Shown: positions 1 to 7,053 of the stretch, piece by piece | Layout of the letters: each line of letters starts with the position of its first letter | How positions within the stretch are numbered: the stretch's first letter is position 1 | From: an uncultured Lachnospiraceae bacterium | GTDB taxonomy: Bacteria; Bacillota; Clostridia; Lachnospirales; Lachnospiraceae | Direction of reading: 5' to 3' | DNA: 29,173 bases | Assembly (NCBI GenBank): GCA_910588825.1 | Contig: CAJURF010000043.1 | Span: 1 to 29,173 of the forward strand | Made by a program: the position numbers and the translations under genes | The notes under the pieces: generated by a model | What the model was told of the DNA's origin: nothing | Database searches by the model: none | What the model saw: only the letters and a program-made list of their open reading frames with translations

Positions 1-427
1 ATGTAAAGAATTTATTAGAATCATCCACACAGGTGTCGTTCACCGCTCCCTCATAGCTTGTGGTCTCAATGCCATATTCGAAGCAGTATTCCTGAAGTTT
101 ACAATCGCCGTTAGCCTCACAGGAGAAGCAGTCCGCACGGTGGTCGGAAAGCAGAAGATCCAGAATGCCTCTGCGGCTCTCGATGACTTCTTCCGACATG
201 GTCTGTACTTCATCCCCTTCTGAACAGGGCATGGTACAAGATGTGATCAGCCTTGTCCTGCCATTATTGGTAACTTCCACCACACAAAGGCGGCAGGAAC
301 CGTTGGGCAATACATGCTCCAGATGACAAAGGGTCGGTATCTCAATGCCAACCTGCCTGGCAGCCTGCAGAATTGTGGTATCCTTTTCCACTTCCACAGG
401 GATGCCGTCAATCTTTAAATGAATCAT
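1..427 (-). CDS. Iron-sulfur subunit N-terminus (formate dehydrogenase alpha / NuoG / hydrogenase type), partial
   Basis: Only the first 142 codons lie in the window; the gene runs off the left edge. The protein opens with a plant-type 2Fe-2S ferredoxin domain (ligands C34, C45, C48, C64) followed by a His-Cys3 4Fe-4S motif (H96, C100, C103, C109). This order is found at the N-terminus of FdhF/FdhA-type formate dehydrogenases, NuoG and FeFe-hydrogenases. An fdhD gene 7.7 kb away on the other strand favours a formate dehydrogenase catalytic subunit, but the molybdopterin domain is out of view, so this is inference. The ATG at 427 is chosen because TAGGAGG lies six bases upstream; another in-frame ATG at 433 abuts the ribosome-binding site. 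A 42-bp palindrome lies about 120 bp upstream. Confidence 0.8.
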   Translation of the reverse strand, partial: MIHLKIDGIPVEVEKDTTILQAARQVGIEIPTLCHLEHVLPNGSCRLCVVEVTNNGRTRLITSCTMPCSEGDEVQTMSEEVIESRRGILDLLLSDHRADCFSCEANGDCKLQEYCFEYGIETTSYEGAVNDTCVDDSNKFFT

Positions 428-547
428 AATCATCCTCCTACGAAATACTTTGTATGATCAGCGTACTGACCATTTCTTGAAAAGTAACATTCAACAGATG
501 CACTCCATCTTCTCCAACCCTGCATCAATGCCGCATGACCCGCCATA

Positions 548-589
548 ATCATTAATATTTTTAATGATATCATTTAAAATATTAATGAT
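548..589. promoter_or_regulatory. 42-bp AT-rich near-perfect palindrome, candidate operator
   Basis: The two 21-bp halves pair at 20 of 21 positions; only 562/575 mismatch. Each half also begins with ATCATT and ends with AATGAT, so the element reads as two tandem smaller palindromes meeting at GATATC. It lies in the gene-poor stretch 428-826, between the iron-sulfur gene and the end of the AAA-ATPase gene. There is no T-run, which argues against a terminator. The size and double symmetry fit a site for two repressor dimers. I do not recognise the regulator. The rest of 428-826 shows nothing I can support. Confidence 0.5.
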
Positions 590-826
590 ATGCGGTAAAT
601 AATAGTCTGCCGCCTGTTTCTCCAACGCCTTTTATTGCTATTGAAAATCCAGTCAGCAGAATTCATTCTGTCAAGGCATCTGAACCCGTGAATACGAAAA
701 CCAGTGTCATACGAAAATTACATCCATCTATCAATTTATTATATAGGCAGATTGTCACAAAATCAACTATTTTTTCAGATTTTTTTGTGCATTCGTTATG
801 CTTTTTAAAATATAACGTAGAATATT

Positions 827-2548
827 TCAACCAGAGCCAATCAACACCTTTTTCCCTTCGAACGCAAACCCGTATTTCCTGATCCTTTCCTCTGCAATCC
901 CTTTTGCCTCCAAAACCGCGGCATATCCTTTCTCATCTATCTGTTTTTGCGCGGCGTTCACGGTATCTTCCAGACTCTCTTCCTCATCTGGGTCGTAAAC
1001 TTTAAATTCCAGAATAAATGCCGGGTCCTGGGTTTTCCGCGGTTCCATGACCACATCATACCGCCCGAACCCACTTTCTCTATTTGAAGTAATGATATAC
1101 CGGTCCGCAAGATCTACCATCAGCCCCAGAACAAAACCATGGTAAAACCGCTCCGGTTCAGATTTTGACGGATGCCTGCCTGTGTCAAAATAACTGGATA
1201 CCAAAAACGCCACTTCATTCATATAGCGGTTCATTCGTCTCACATCGCCGCAGAGCAGTGCCTGGATAAAATCATTGTAAACAGGAACACTTTTTGAAAA
1301 CCACTCTTCAATCATCTGCCGAAAAGCCAGAAAAATTTCCTTGTTGGTTAAGGAAAGCTCATACTCTGCCTCGCCCCACCGGCCATCAATGGTATAGGAC
1401 TCAACTTTCAGATATCCTCCAGCCAGCAGAAGACTCCATACTGCGTCACTGCGGTTATCCAGCTGGCCAAACACAATCTGCTCATCAATGCTGGTCTTCA
1501 GCGTCCGGCCCCTTAGAAACTCTTCCACAGCCATCTTGATATCTCTGCCGCCTTCACGTACCAATCTGCTCACCAGCCTGTTTTCGCTGGTGTTTGCCCA
1601 GTAAGGGGCAAAACGGCGTTTGTCCAGATAATTCAGAATAGACCAGGGATTGTAAATATCCCGCCGTTTTCCAAAAGTAAATCCGTCATACCATTCCCGC
1701 ACTGCCTGCTTTTGATCCTGCAGTCCATACTCTTCCAGAACCTCCCATACCTCCTGCTGGGTAAAGCCGAATGAGGTTTCGTATTTTTCTGAAGTGGTGG
1801 CCACCACCTCCGGATTATTCAGATCAGAAAAGATAGATTCCTTCCCTATCCGGGTAATTCCTGTCAAAATCGCCCGCTCCATATAAGGATTCGACTTAAA
1901 AGAAGCATTAAACAGCCTGCAGATAAACTCTGTCAATTCCTCCCAATATCCATTTATATAAGCTTCCTGCATGGGCGTGTCATATTCATCCAGCAGGATA
2001 ATTACTTTTTTCCCGAAATAACGGCACAGATACTCCGAAATCGCCCCCAGAGAGGCAGCCGCCGCGTAACCTTTCATTTTCGCCGAGATATTTTCGAAAA
2101 ACTGCTTCTCCTTATGATTCAGGCAGTTTCCCTCTAATAAGAAACAGCAGCGGTTATATAAGCGTTCTATCTCATAACAAATGCTCTCTTTTGCCTCCTG
2201 GAACGAACGCGCCTTTATCCCCGCAAAACTTAAAAAAATCACCGGAAAAGTTCCCTGAAGCCTGCGGTATTTCTCTTCTTTCCAGATGGCAAGCCCTTCA
2301 AACAGAGCCCCTTTTCCTGCGTATTCTGTGGAAAAAAATCTCCTTACCATATCCATGGTGAGTGTTTTCCCAAATCTTCGCGGGCGGGTAATTAAGGTCA
2401 CCGCATCCTGATTCTCCCACCATTCTTTGATGAACAGAGTCTTGTCAATATAGAGATTGCTTCCGGCAATCACCTGCTCAAAATCCTGGATTCCGATCCC
2501 TGTGGTCCTGGCTCTTCTTGGCAGGACTGCATGTTCATACCCTCCCAT
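827..2548 (-). CDS. AAA-ATPase_like protein with C-terminal PD-(D/E)XK nuclease-like domain
   Basis: This 573-residue protein has the architecture of the AAA-ATPase_like plus PDDEXK_9 (DUF1703) family, which is abundant in gut Firmicutes and Bacteroidetes and has no firmly established function. The Walker A segment is RPRRFGKT at 55-62 and Walker B is VIILLDEYDTP at 182-192. Near the C-terminus D498 and E514-F-K516 fit the D...(D/E)XK nuclease core. The length is normal and no break is seen. The start has GGGGG six bases upstream. Its promoter (2587-2615) is one of three near-identical promoter modules in the window. A frameshifted relative lies at 12.8-13.6 kb. Family assignment is firm; biological role is unknown. 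Confidence 0.88.
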   Translation of the reverse strand: MGGYEHAVLPRRARTTGIGIQDFEQVIAGSNLYIDKTLFIKEWWENQDAVTLITRPRRFGKTLTMDMVRRFFSTEYAGKGALFEGLAIWKEEKYRRLQGTFPVIFLSFAGIKARSFQEAKESICYEIERLYNRCCFLLEGNCLNHKEKQFFENISAKMKGYAAAASLGAISEYLCRYFGKKVIILLDEYDTPMQEAYINGYWEELTEFICRLFNASFKSNPYMERAILTGITRIGKESIFSDLNNPEVVATTSEKYETSFGFTQQEVWEVLEEYGLQDQKQAVREWYDGFTFGKRRDIYNPWSILNYLDKRRFAPYWANTSENRLVSRLVREGGRDIKMAVEEFLRGRTLKTSIDEQIVFGQLDNRSDAVWSLLLAGGYLKVESYTIDGRWGEAEYELSLTNKEIFLAFRQMIEEWFSKSVPVYNDFIQALLCGDVRRMNRYMNEVAFLVSSYFDTGRHPSKSEPERFYHGFVLGLMVDLADRYIITSNRESGFGRYDVVMEPRKTQDPAFILEFKVYDPDEEESLEDTVNAAQKQIDEKGYAAVLEAKGIAEERIRKYGFAFEGKKVLIGSG

Positions 2549-2586
2549 ATCTATCCCCCTTCACTGTGAATATACGCTTTTCATAT

Positions 2587-2615
2587 ATTTTACATAGGTA
2601 CCGTTTATTTGTCAA
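2587..2615 (-). promoter_or_regulatory. Sigma-A promoter, module copy A
   Basis: On the minus strand TTGACA (2615-2610), a 17-bp spacer and TAAAAT (2592-2587) form a near-consensus promoter about 40 bp upstream of the AAA-ATPase start. Sequence from just upstream of the -35 through the spacer to past the -10 (about 2568-2618) closely matches the promoters at 5520-5548 and 7866-7894, including the spacer, which is not normally conserved. Confidence 0.75.
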
Positions 2616-2663
2616 ACCACATGCAAGGTTCCCTCTGCGGATATATTTCGAAAAGTATCCGAA

Positions 2664-2709
2664 TTTCTGTGACGAAATCACAGAAAAAGTAACGGGGACC
2701 TGCTATAAT
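2664..2709 (+). promoter_or_regulatory. Promoter with Crp/Fnr-like inverted repeat for the flavoprotein gene
   Basis: TTTCTGTGA (2664-2672) and TCACAGAAA (2678-2686) form a perfect 9-bp inverted repeat with a 5-bp spacer. A TATAAT -10 hexamer lies at 2704-2709. The repeat is centred about 41 bp upstream of the expected transcription start, the position used by class II Crp/Fnr-family activators, and no good -35 hexamer is present, as in activator-dependent promoters. The half-site TGTGA resembles the Crp/HcpR type, but the spacer is 5 rather than the usual 6, so the regulator is uncertain. Confidence 0.5.
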
Positions 2710-2721
2710 ATACCCATGAGT

Positions 2722-2800
2722 CAAATGATTTGCCAGCAGGCTTTCACTGTTTCAAGCAAAATAGCAAATCATTTGGCAAATACGTATACTCTTGAGTATA
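2722..2800 (+). promoter_or_regulatory. Two inverted repeats in the leader of the flavoprotein gene
   Basis: CAAATGATTTGC (2722-2733) pairs perfectly with GCAAATCATTTG (2764-2775), and TATACTC-TT-GAGTATA (2785-2800) is a second perfect inverted repeat with 7-bp arms. Both lie downstream of the predicted -10 and upstream of the ribosome-binding site. They could be RNA hairpins or operators. Neither is followed by a T-run, so they are not simple terminators. Confidence 0.4.
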
Positions 2801-2839
2801 AATGTGTAATTCAAAAGAAGAACAAGGAGGACTACCAAA

Positions 2840-4531
2840 ATGAAAGTTGTTATCATAGGCGGCGTTGCCGGCGGTGCCACTGCCGCAGCCAGAATCCGAA
2901 GATTAGATGAAAATGCAGAAATTATCATATTTGAACGGTCAGGGTATATCTCCTATGCCAACTGCGGCCTTCCCTATTATATTGGCGGTGTCATCACAGA
3001 CCCACAGGATCTCACTTTGCAGACCCCGGAGAATTTTTTCCAGCGGTTCCGGATAGATATCCGCGTACACCATGAAGCTACAGCCATTTTCCCGGACAAA
3101 AAGTCAATTTCTGTCCGGAATCTGGAAACCGGTGAAGAATTTGAAGAAAGCTATGACAAACTCCTGTTGTCTCCCGGAGCAAAACCCGCCCGGCCCCGGC
3201 TTCCCGGCACAGACATGGATAAGCTTTTTACCCTGCGCACAGTGGAAGACACACTTGCTGTCAAAGAATATATAGACAAGCATCATCCCAAATCTGCCGT
3301 ATTGGCAGGGGGAGGTTTCATCAGCCTGGAGACAGCAGAAAACCTGAGAGAACTGGGTATGGAAGTGACCATCGTCCAGCGGCCCAGACAGCTGATGAAT
3401 CCCTTTGACCCGGACATGGCCGCTTTTATCCATGCAGAAATGCGCAGAAACGGCGTGAAACTGGCTCTGGGCCATACAGTAGAAGGCTTCGAAGAAAAGG
3501 ACGGAGGCGTGGATGTACTGCTGAAAGACGAGCCGCCCCTGCACGCTGACATGGTGGTCATGGCCATAGGCGTCACGCCGGATACCCATCTGGCAAAAGA
3601 AGCCGGTCTAAAACTGGGCCTCAAAGACAGTATCCTGGTAAACAGCCGGATGGAAACCTCAGAGCCGGATATCTATGCCGTAGGAGACGCTGTTCAGGTA
3701 ACACACTATGTCACAAAGGAGGATGCGCTGATTGCCCTGGCAGGCCCGGCGAACAAGCAAGGCCGCATAGCCGCTGATAATATCTGCAAAGGAGACAGCA
3801 AGTATCTGGGTTCACAGGGAAGCTCTGTGATAAAAGTCTTTGAAATGACAGCAGCCAGCACCGGCGTCAATGAAACCAATGCAAAAAAAGCAGGGCTTGA
3901 CGTAGACAAAGTCATCCTGTCTCCCATGAATCATGCCGGTTATTATCCCGGCGGCAGGCTGATGACAATGAAAGTAGTGTTCGAAAAGGAGACATACCGC
4001 CTTCTGGGTGCGCAGATTGTGGGCTATGAAGGAGTAGACAAGCGCATTGACGTGCTGTCCACAGCCATTCATGCAGGGATGACGGCTGCTCAGTTAAAAG
4101 ACCTGGACCTGGCCTATGCACCGCCCTATTCCTCTGCCAAAGATCCTGTAAATATGGCAGGTTTTATGATTGACAATATTGCCCGGGGAATTCTGAAACA
4201 GTGGTTCCTGGAAGATGTACCAGACGTGTGCAAAAAAGATAATGTGACTTTACTGGATGTGAGAACAAAAGCGGAATACAGCCGTGGACATATGGAAGGC
4301 TTCAAAAATATTCCTGTGGACGAGCTCCGGGAAAAGCTGGAGGAAATCGAAAAAGACAGTCCCGTCTATGTGATCTGCCAGAGCGGCCTCAGAAGCTATA
4401 TCGCAGCACGGATTCTGGCCGGAAACGGTTACGATGTCTACAATTTCTCCGGCGGCTTCCGGTTCTATGACACAGTAACCAATGACCAGTGTCTGGTTAA
4501 ATCAGCGGCGGCCTGCGGCATGGACCATTAA
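2840..4531 (+). CDS. CoA-disulfide reductase-like FAD oxidoreductase with rhodanese domain
   Basis: This is a 563-residue cytoplasmic flavoprotein of the pyridine nucleotide-disulfide oxidoreductase family. The FAD-binding GGVAGG motif is at 7-12, and the signature SYANCGLPYYIGG carries the single redox cysteine C42 of CoA-disulfide/persulfide reductases. A second dinucleotide fold (GGGFISLE) follows in the middle. A C-terminal rhodanese domain has the active-site loop CQSGLRS at 513-519. Characterised CoADR-rhodanese fusions reduce CoA disulfide, CoA persulfide or polysulfide with NAD(P)H, so a role in reactive-sulfur or disulfide handling is inferred. AGGAGG lies eight bases before the ATG. 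The gene is transcribed alone and faces the radical SAM gene with an 18-bp gap. Confidence 0.9.
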   Translation: MKVVIIGGVAGGATAAARIRRLDENAEIIIFERSGYISYANCGLPYYIGGVITDPQDLTLQTPENFFQRFRIDIRVHHEATAIFPDKKSISVRNLETGEEFEESYDKLLLSPGAKPARPRLPGTDMDKLFTLRTVEDTLAVKEYIDKHHPKSAVLAGGGFISLETAENLRELGMEVTIVQRPRQLMNPFDPDMAAFIHAEMRRNGVKLALGHTVEGFEEKDGGVDVLLKDEPPLHADMVVMAIGVTPDTHLAKEAGLKLGLKDSILVNSRMETSEPDIYAVGDAVQVTHYVTKEDALIALAGPANKQGRIAADNICKGDSKYLGSQGSSVIKVFEMTAASTGVNETNAKKAGLDVDKVILSPMNHAGYYPGGRLMTMKVVFEKETYRLLGAQIVGYEGVDKRIDVLSTAIHAGMTAAQLKDLDLAYAPPYSSAKDPVNMAGFMIDNIARGILKQWFLEDVPDVCKKDNVTLLDVRTKAEYSRGHMEGFKNIPVDELREKLEEIEKDSPVYVICQSGLRSYIAARILAGNGYDVYNFSGGFRFYDTVTNDQCLVKSAAACGMDH

Positions 4532-4549
4532 AGAACTGCTGCCCATGCT

Positions 4550-5446
4550 TTACAAAAACGGCAGTGACATCTGCTGTGTCCTGTAAGGACGCTTATACTG
4601 ACTGATAATATCCGCCATGCGGTATGCAATCTGCCTTTTTTCGCATTGGGAAGCAAAGTACTCCCACAGTTTTTTCGCCCGGGGGCTGACACATTGATAG
4701 GATTCCCCGTATTTCTTCCCATAAGCTGCTGCCAGCCCTTCTCCGGGAAATAATTCTTCCAGCTTCTGATAATACCAGGCCCTTTGATTTCCCCGCAGGG
4801 TCATGCCAAATGCCGGATAGATAAATCTGGCTCCGGCATCTTCTGCCCTGCGGATAATCTCTCCCACATTCTCCTGATTATCCTCAATAAATGGCAGAAC
4901 CGGCATGAGCAGGATGCCTGTATAAAGCCCTGCCCGGCTCAGCTTCCCAATCATGGCCAGCCTCTGGGATGGACTGGAAACACCAGGTTCGATCTTTGCC
5001 GCCAGGTGATCATCAGCGGTTGTCACGGTAATCTTCAACAGTACGGGAGAATACCTGGCAATGCTCTGCAGAACATCCATATCCCGCACCAGCAGGTCAC
5101 TTTTCGTCGCAATGGCTGTGCCAAATCCAAAAGCATCGCATAATTCCAATGCATGGCGGGAAAGCAGAAGCTCCCGCTCAAAAGGATTATAAGGATCACT
5201 CATAGCGCCGGTTCCCACCACTCCGCTCCTGGTCTTCCTGCGCAGGTCGTCCCGGATAATCCGCAGGGCATCCTCTTTTGCCCGCACCCTGTCAAAGTGC
5301 TCCACTCCATAACAGTCTGAACGGCTGTCACAATAGATACAGCCGTGGCAGCAGCCCTTGTAAATATTCATATTGTAATCAATCCCAAACCATTTTGACG
5401 GGGCCTTTGTTTTTGTCACAATGGTTTTCGCTGGAATGTAGTCCAT
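4550..5446 (-). CDS. SPL-family radical SAM protein (SplB-like, COG1533)
   Basis: The 298-residue protein carries the radical SAM motif C32-x3-C36-x2-C39 in the context YKGCCHGCIYCD, typical of the SplB/COG1533 group that includes spore photoproduct lyase. Standalone members of this group mostly lack a proven substrate, so repair of spore photoproduct should not be assumed. The start is the ATG at 5446, with GGAGG seven bases upstream; the frame stays open 20 codons further but without a ribosome-binding site. It has its own promoter (5520-5548) and a leader of about 65 nt containing a short hairpin shared with the palindrome before fdhD. It is convergent with the preceding flavoprotein gene. 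Confidence 0.85.
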   Translation of the reverse strand: MDYIPAKTIVTKTKAPSKWFGIDYNMNIYKGCCHGCIYCDSRSDCYGVEHFDRVRAKEDALRIIRDDLRRKTRSGVVGTGAMSDPYNPFERELLLSRHALELCDAFGFGTAIATKSDLLVRDMDVLQSIARYSPVLLKITVTTADDHLAAKIEPGVSSPSQRLAMIGKLSRAGLYTGILLMPVLPFIEDNQENVGEIIRRAEDAGARFIYPAFGMTLRGNQRAWYYQKLEELFPGEGLAAAYGKKYGESYQCVSPRAKKLWEYFASQCEKRQIAYRMADIISQYKRPYRTQQMSLPFL

Positions 5447-5460
5447 ATTTATCCTCCATA

Positions 5461-5485
5461 AGTTACATAGCCCGCTATGCGCCTG
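5461..5485 (-). repeat. 25-bp repeat with hairpin, second copy at 7984-8008
   Basis: Read on the minus strand these 25 bases are identical to 7984-8008 on the plus strand. The core CATAGC-GG-GCTATG folds into a 6-bp stem. Here it lies in the untranslated leader between promoter copy B and the ribosome-binding site of the radical SAM gene. At 7984 it is the exact centre of a much longer palindrome. Confidence 0.7.
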
Positions 5486-5519
5486 TTTTTGTAAAGAGAC
5501 TCTCAAAACTGCCTTTCAT

Positions 5520-5548
5520 ATTCTATATACGTATTGTTTATTTGTCAA
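5520..5548 (-). promoter_or_regulatory. Sigma-A promoter, module copy B
   Basis: TTGACA (5548-5543), 17-bp spacer, TAGAAT (5525-5520) on the minus strand, about 75 bp upstream of the radical SAM start. The spacer begins AATAAAC and contains ATACGTAT, parallel to copies A and C. Upstream of the -35 it also shares a CATGT-containing stretch with copy A. Confidence 0.75.
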
Positions 5549-5586
5549 ATTACATGTAAGGAACGGCAGGAAATGTCCTGAGTGTA

Positions 5587-5635
5587 TTGTCTTTCGTACT
5601 ATCACATGTTATAATCGGAGCATTCACATGTTATA
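5587..5635 (+). promoter_or_regulatory. Promoter with 12-bp direct repeats before the DUF3990 pair
   Basis: TTGTCT (5587-5592), a 17-bp spacer and TATAAT (5610-5615) give a plausible promoter. TCACATGTTATA occurs twice, at 5602-5613 and 5624-5635, exactly 22 bp apart, so both copies lie on the same helix face. The first copy overlaps the -10 and the second lies just downstream of it, which suits an autorepressor such as an antitoxin complex. Confidence 0.55.
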
Positions 5636-5658
5636 TTTCTTAACACAGAAAGGTAATT

Positions 5659-6300
5659 ATGAAAAGCTTTAAAAGTATTGTAACTCTTTATCATGGCTCA
5701 AAGTCGGGAATTCACGGTGCTATTGCGCCGATAAGCCGCAGGCACTGCGATTTTGGCAAAGGTTTTTATATGGGCACAGACCGGCTCCAGCCCCTTACTT
5801 TAATCTGTAATTATCCCAGCGCCAAAATGTATACATTAAGTGTGGATTTATCAAATCTCAAGATTCTCGATATGAAAGCAGGACTGGATTGGGCACTGTT
5901 AATTGCATATAATCGCGGAAAAATGGAATTTGCAAAAAACTCAATAATTTATAATAAATTTTCTGCTTTAACCGATAATTGTGATATGATTATCGGTTCC
6001 ATTGCAAACGATAGAATGTTCGTGGTTCTGGACCGCTTCTTTAACGGAGAGATTACTGATCTCGCGCTGATCAACAGCCTGTCAGCATTGAAACTTGGCA
6101 GACAATATACCGCTTTGACACAAAAAGCCTGTAAAAAAATAAAAATCCTTAACGAACAAGTTCTATCTGAAGATGACCGGGATAAACTAAAACAGCAAAG
6201 TGAAGCAAACCGTACAAAAGGTATTCGGATGGCAGATGAAATCTGTCGAAAGTACCGCCGGGAAGGCCGTTTCTTTGATGAAATCATGAAAGGCAGGTGA
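5659..6300 (+). CDS. DUF3990-family protein, possible ADP-ribosyltransferase-like toxin
   Basis: The 213-residue protein has the DUF3990 signature: LYHGS at about 11-15, followed by the CDFGKGFYMGTD segment at about 30-41. The H-G and DFGKGFY motifs resemble the NAD-binding core of ADP-ribosyltransferase-fold proteins, and I recall Pfam grouping this family there. The activity itself has not been seen here. The start has AAAGG just upstream of the ATG. A second gene follows within 6 bp, and the promoter carries two operator-like direct repeats. Two small coupled genes with operator-like repeats suggest a toxin/antitoxin or toxin/immunity pair. The C-terminal third is basic and looks helical. 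Confidence 0.65.
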   Translation: MKSFKSIVTLYHGSKSGIHGAIAPISRRHCDFGKGFYMGTDRLQPLTLICNYPSAKMYTLSVDLSNLKILDMKAGLDWALLIAYNRGKMEFAKNSIIYNKFSALTDNCDMIIGSIANDRMFVVLDRFFNGEITDLALINSLSALKLGRQYTALTQKACKKIKILNEQVLSEDDRDKLKQQSEANRTKGIRMADEICRKYRREGRFFDEIMKGR

Positions 6301-6305
6301 ATAAA

Positions 6306-6785
6306 ATGAAAACTCTCCCCCTTGAAAAACGCCAGCTCTGCGACATACAGGGCCGGTTATTTGAACTTGCTCAAAAAAGCGGATATGACTGCCCGCTTTT
6401 TATAGAAAATTTTATGAACAGCAGAGCCGCTGCCGCTCTTGACGACGTTTATGACCGTTTACAATGGGCGGGTGAAGAATATATTCTTGAAGAACTAAAC
6501 GACGAAGTACACGGTCTTAAAAAAGCCGGCATTACCTATTCTATTGAAGTAATGTACTGGACCGGATACATTTATCGTTATTGGCATTATTACACAAATG
6601 AAGGGAGCCGTGAGATATACAAAATTGCTGATGCAAAAACCATGAACGAATGCTGGCTTGGCTTTCATACTTTTGATGTTGAGATGGCTATTGATGATCT
6701 GAAAGAAATTCATGAACAAAATCAAATCACCGAAAACACGTCTGAACCAGCACCATGTACAAAACCGTTCCGGCCCCAATGCTAA
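6306..6785 (+). CDS. Partner protein of the DUF3990 gene, possible antitoxin
   Basis: The gene encodes a protein of about 159 residues, rich in acidic and aromatic residues, with the segment VMYWTGYIYRYWHYYTN in its middle. I do not recognise a catalytic motif. The ATG at 6306 is preferred because AGGTG lies seven bases upstream; a GTG at 6297 in the same frame would overlap the previous gene. It is coupled to the DUF3990 gene and probably neutralises or assists it. The last 59 bp overlap the 3' end of azlD on the other strand, so the final 20 or so residues (TENTSEPAPCTKPFRPQC) may be a read-through tail rather than conserved protein. Confidence 0.55.
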   Translation: MKTLPLEKRQLCDIQGRLFELAQKSGYDCPLFIENFMNSRAAAALDDVYDRLQWAGEEYILEELNDEVHGLKKAGITYSIEVMYWTGYIYRYWHYYTNEGSREIYKIADAKTMNECWLGFHTFDVEMAIDDLKEIHEQNQITENTSEPAPCTKPFRPQC

Positions 6786-7053
6786 AAAGCGTATTCTTCT
6801 TCCATTTGTGAATAACAACAATAAACAAAACAGCGATGGCCTCCGGCAGACCGTGAAAAGAGCTGAACACCGCATCCTTCAGGCAGTATACCACCAGCAG
6901 TCCAATCACCGCATACGGCAGAACCGTTCCCAGGTATGTAATAAAAGGCGGCGGTGTTTTTCCCTCCGGGAAGATTAAGAACGGCAGAAATCTTGTCACC
7001 ATAGTCCCCAGCACCACAGCAAGAATGATAATAATACTTTGAATCACCGTCAT
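6727..7053 (-). CDS. azlD: AzlD small subunit, branched-chain amino acid exporter
   Basis: A 108-residue membrane protein with about four hydrophobic segments and the family-typical TRFLPFLIFP near residues 20-29. AzlD is the small partner of AzlC in branched-chain amino acid (and azaleucine) export. The start overlaps the azlC stop by one base (TAATG), indicating translational coupling. The 3' end overlaps the convergent gene at 6306-6785 by 59 bp. Confidence 0.88.
   Translation of the reverse strand: MTVIQSIIIILAVVLGTMVTRFLPFLIFPEGKTPPPFITYLGTVLPYAVIGLLVVYCLKDAVFSSFHGLPEAIAVLFIVVIHKWKKNTLFSIGAGTVLYMVLVQTCFR

Noticed and set aside
2518..2910. Plus-strand open frame across the promoter region of the flavoprotein gene
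   Set aside because: Covers promoter, inverted repeats and the start of the real gene in another frame; no ribosome-binding site or protein-like composition.
4531..4575. Bidirectional terminator between the flavoprotein and radical SAM genes
   Set aside because: Only a weak CTGCC/GGCAG pairing with a large loop and no T-run was found.
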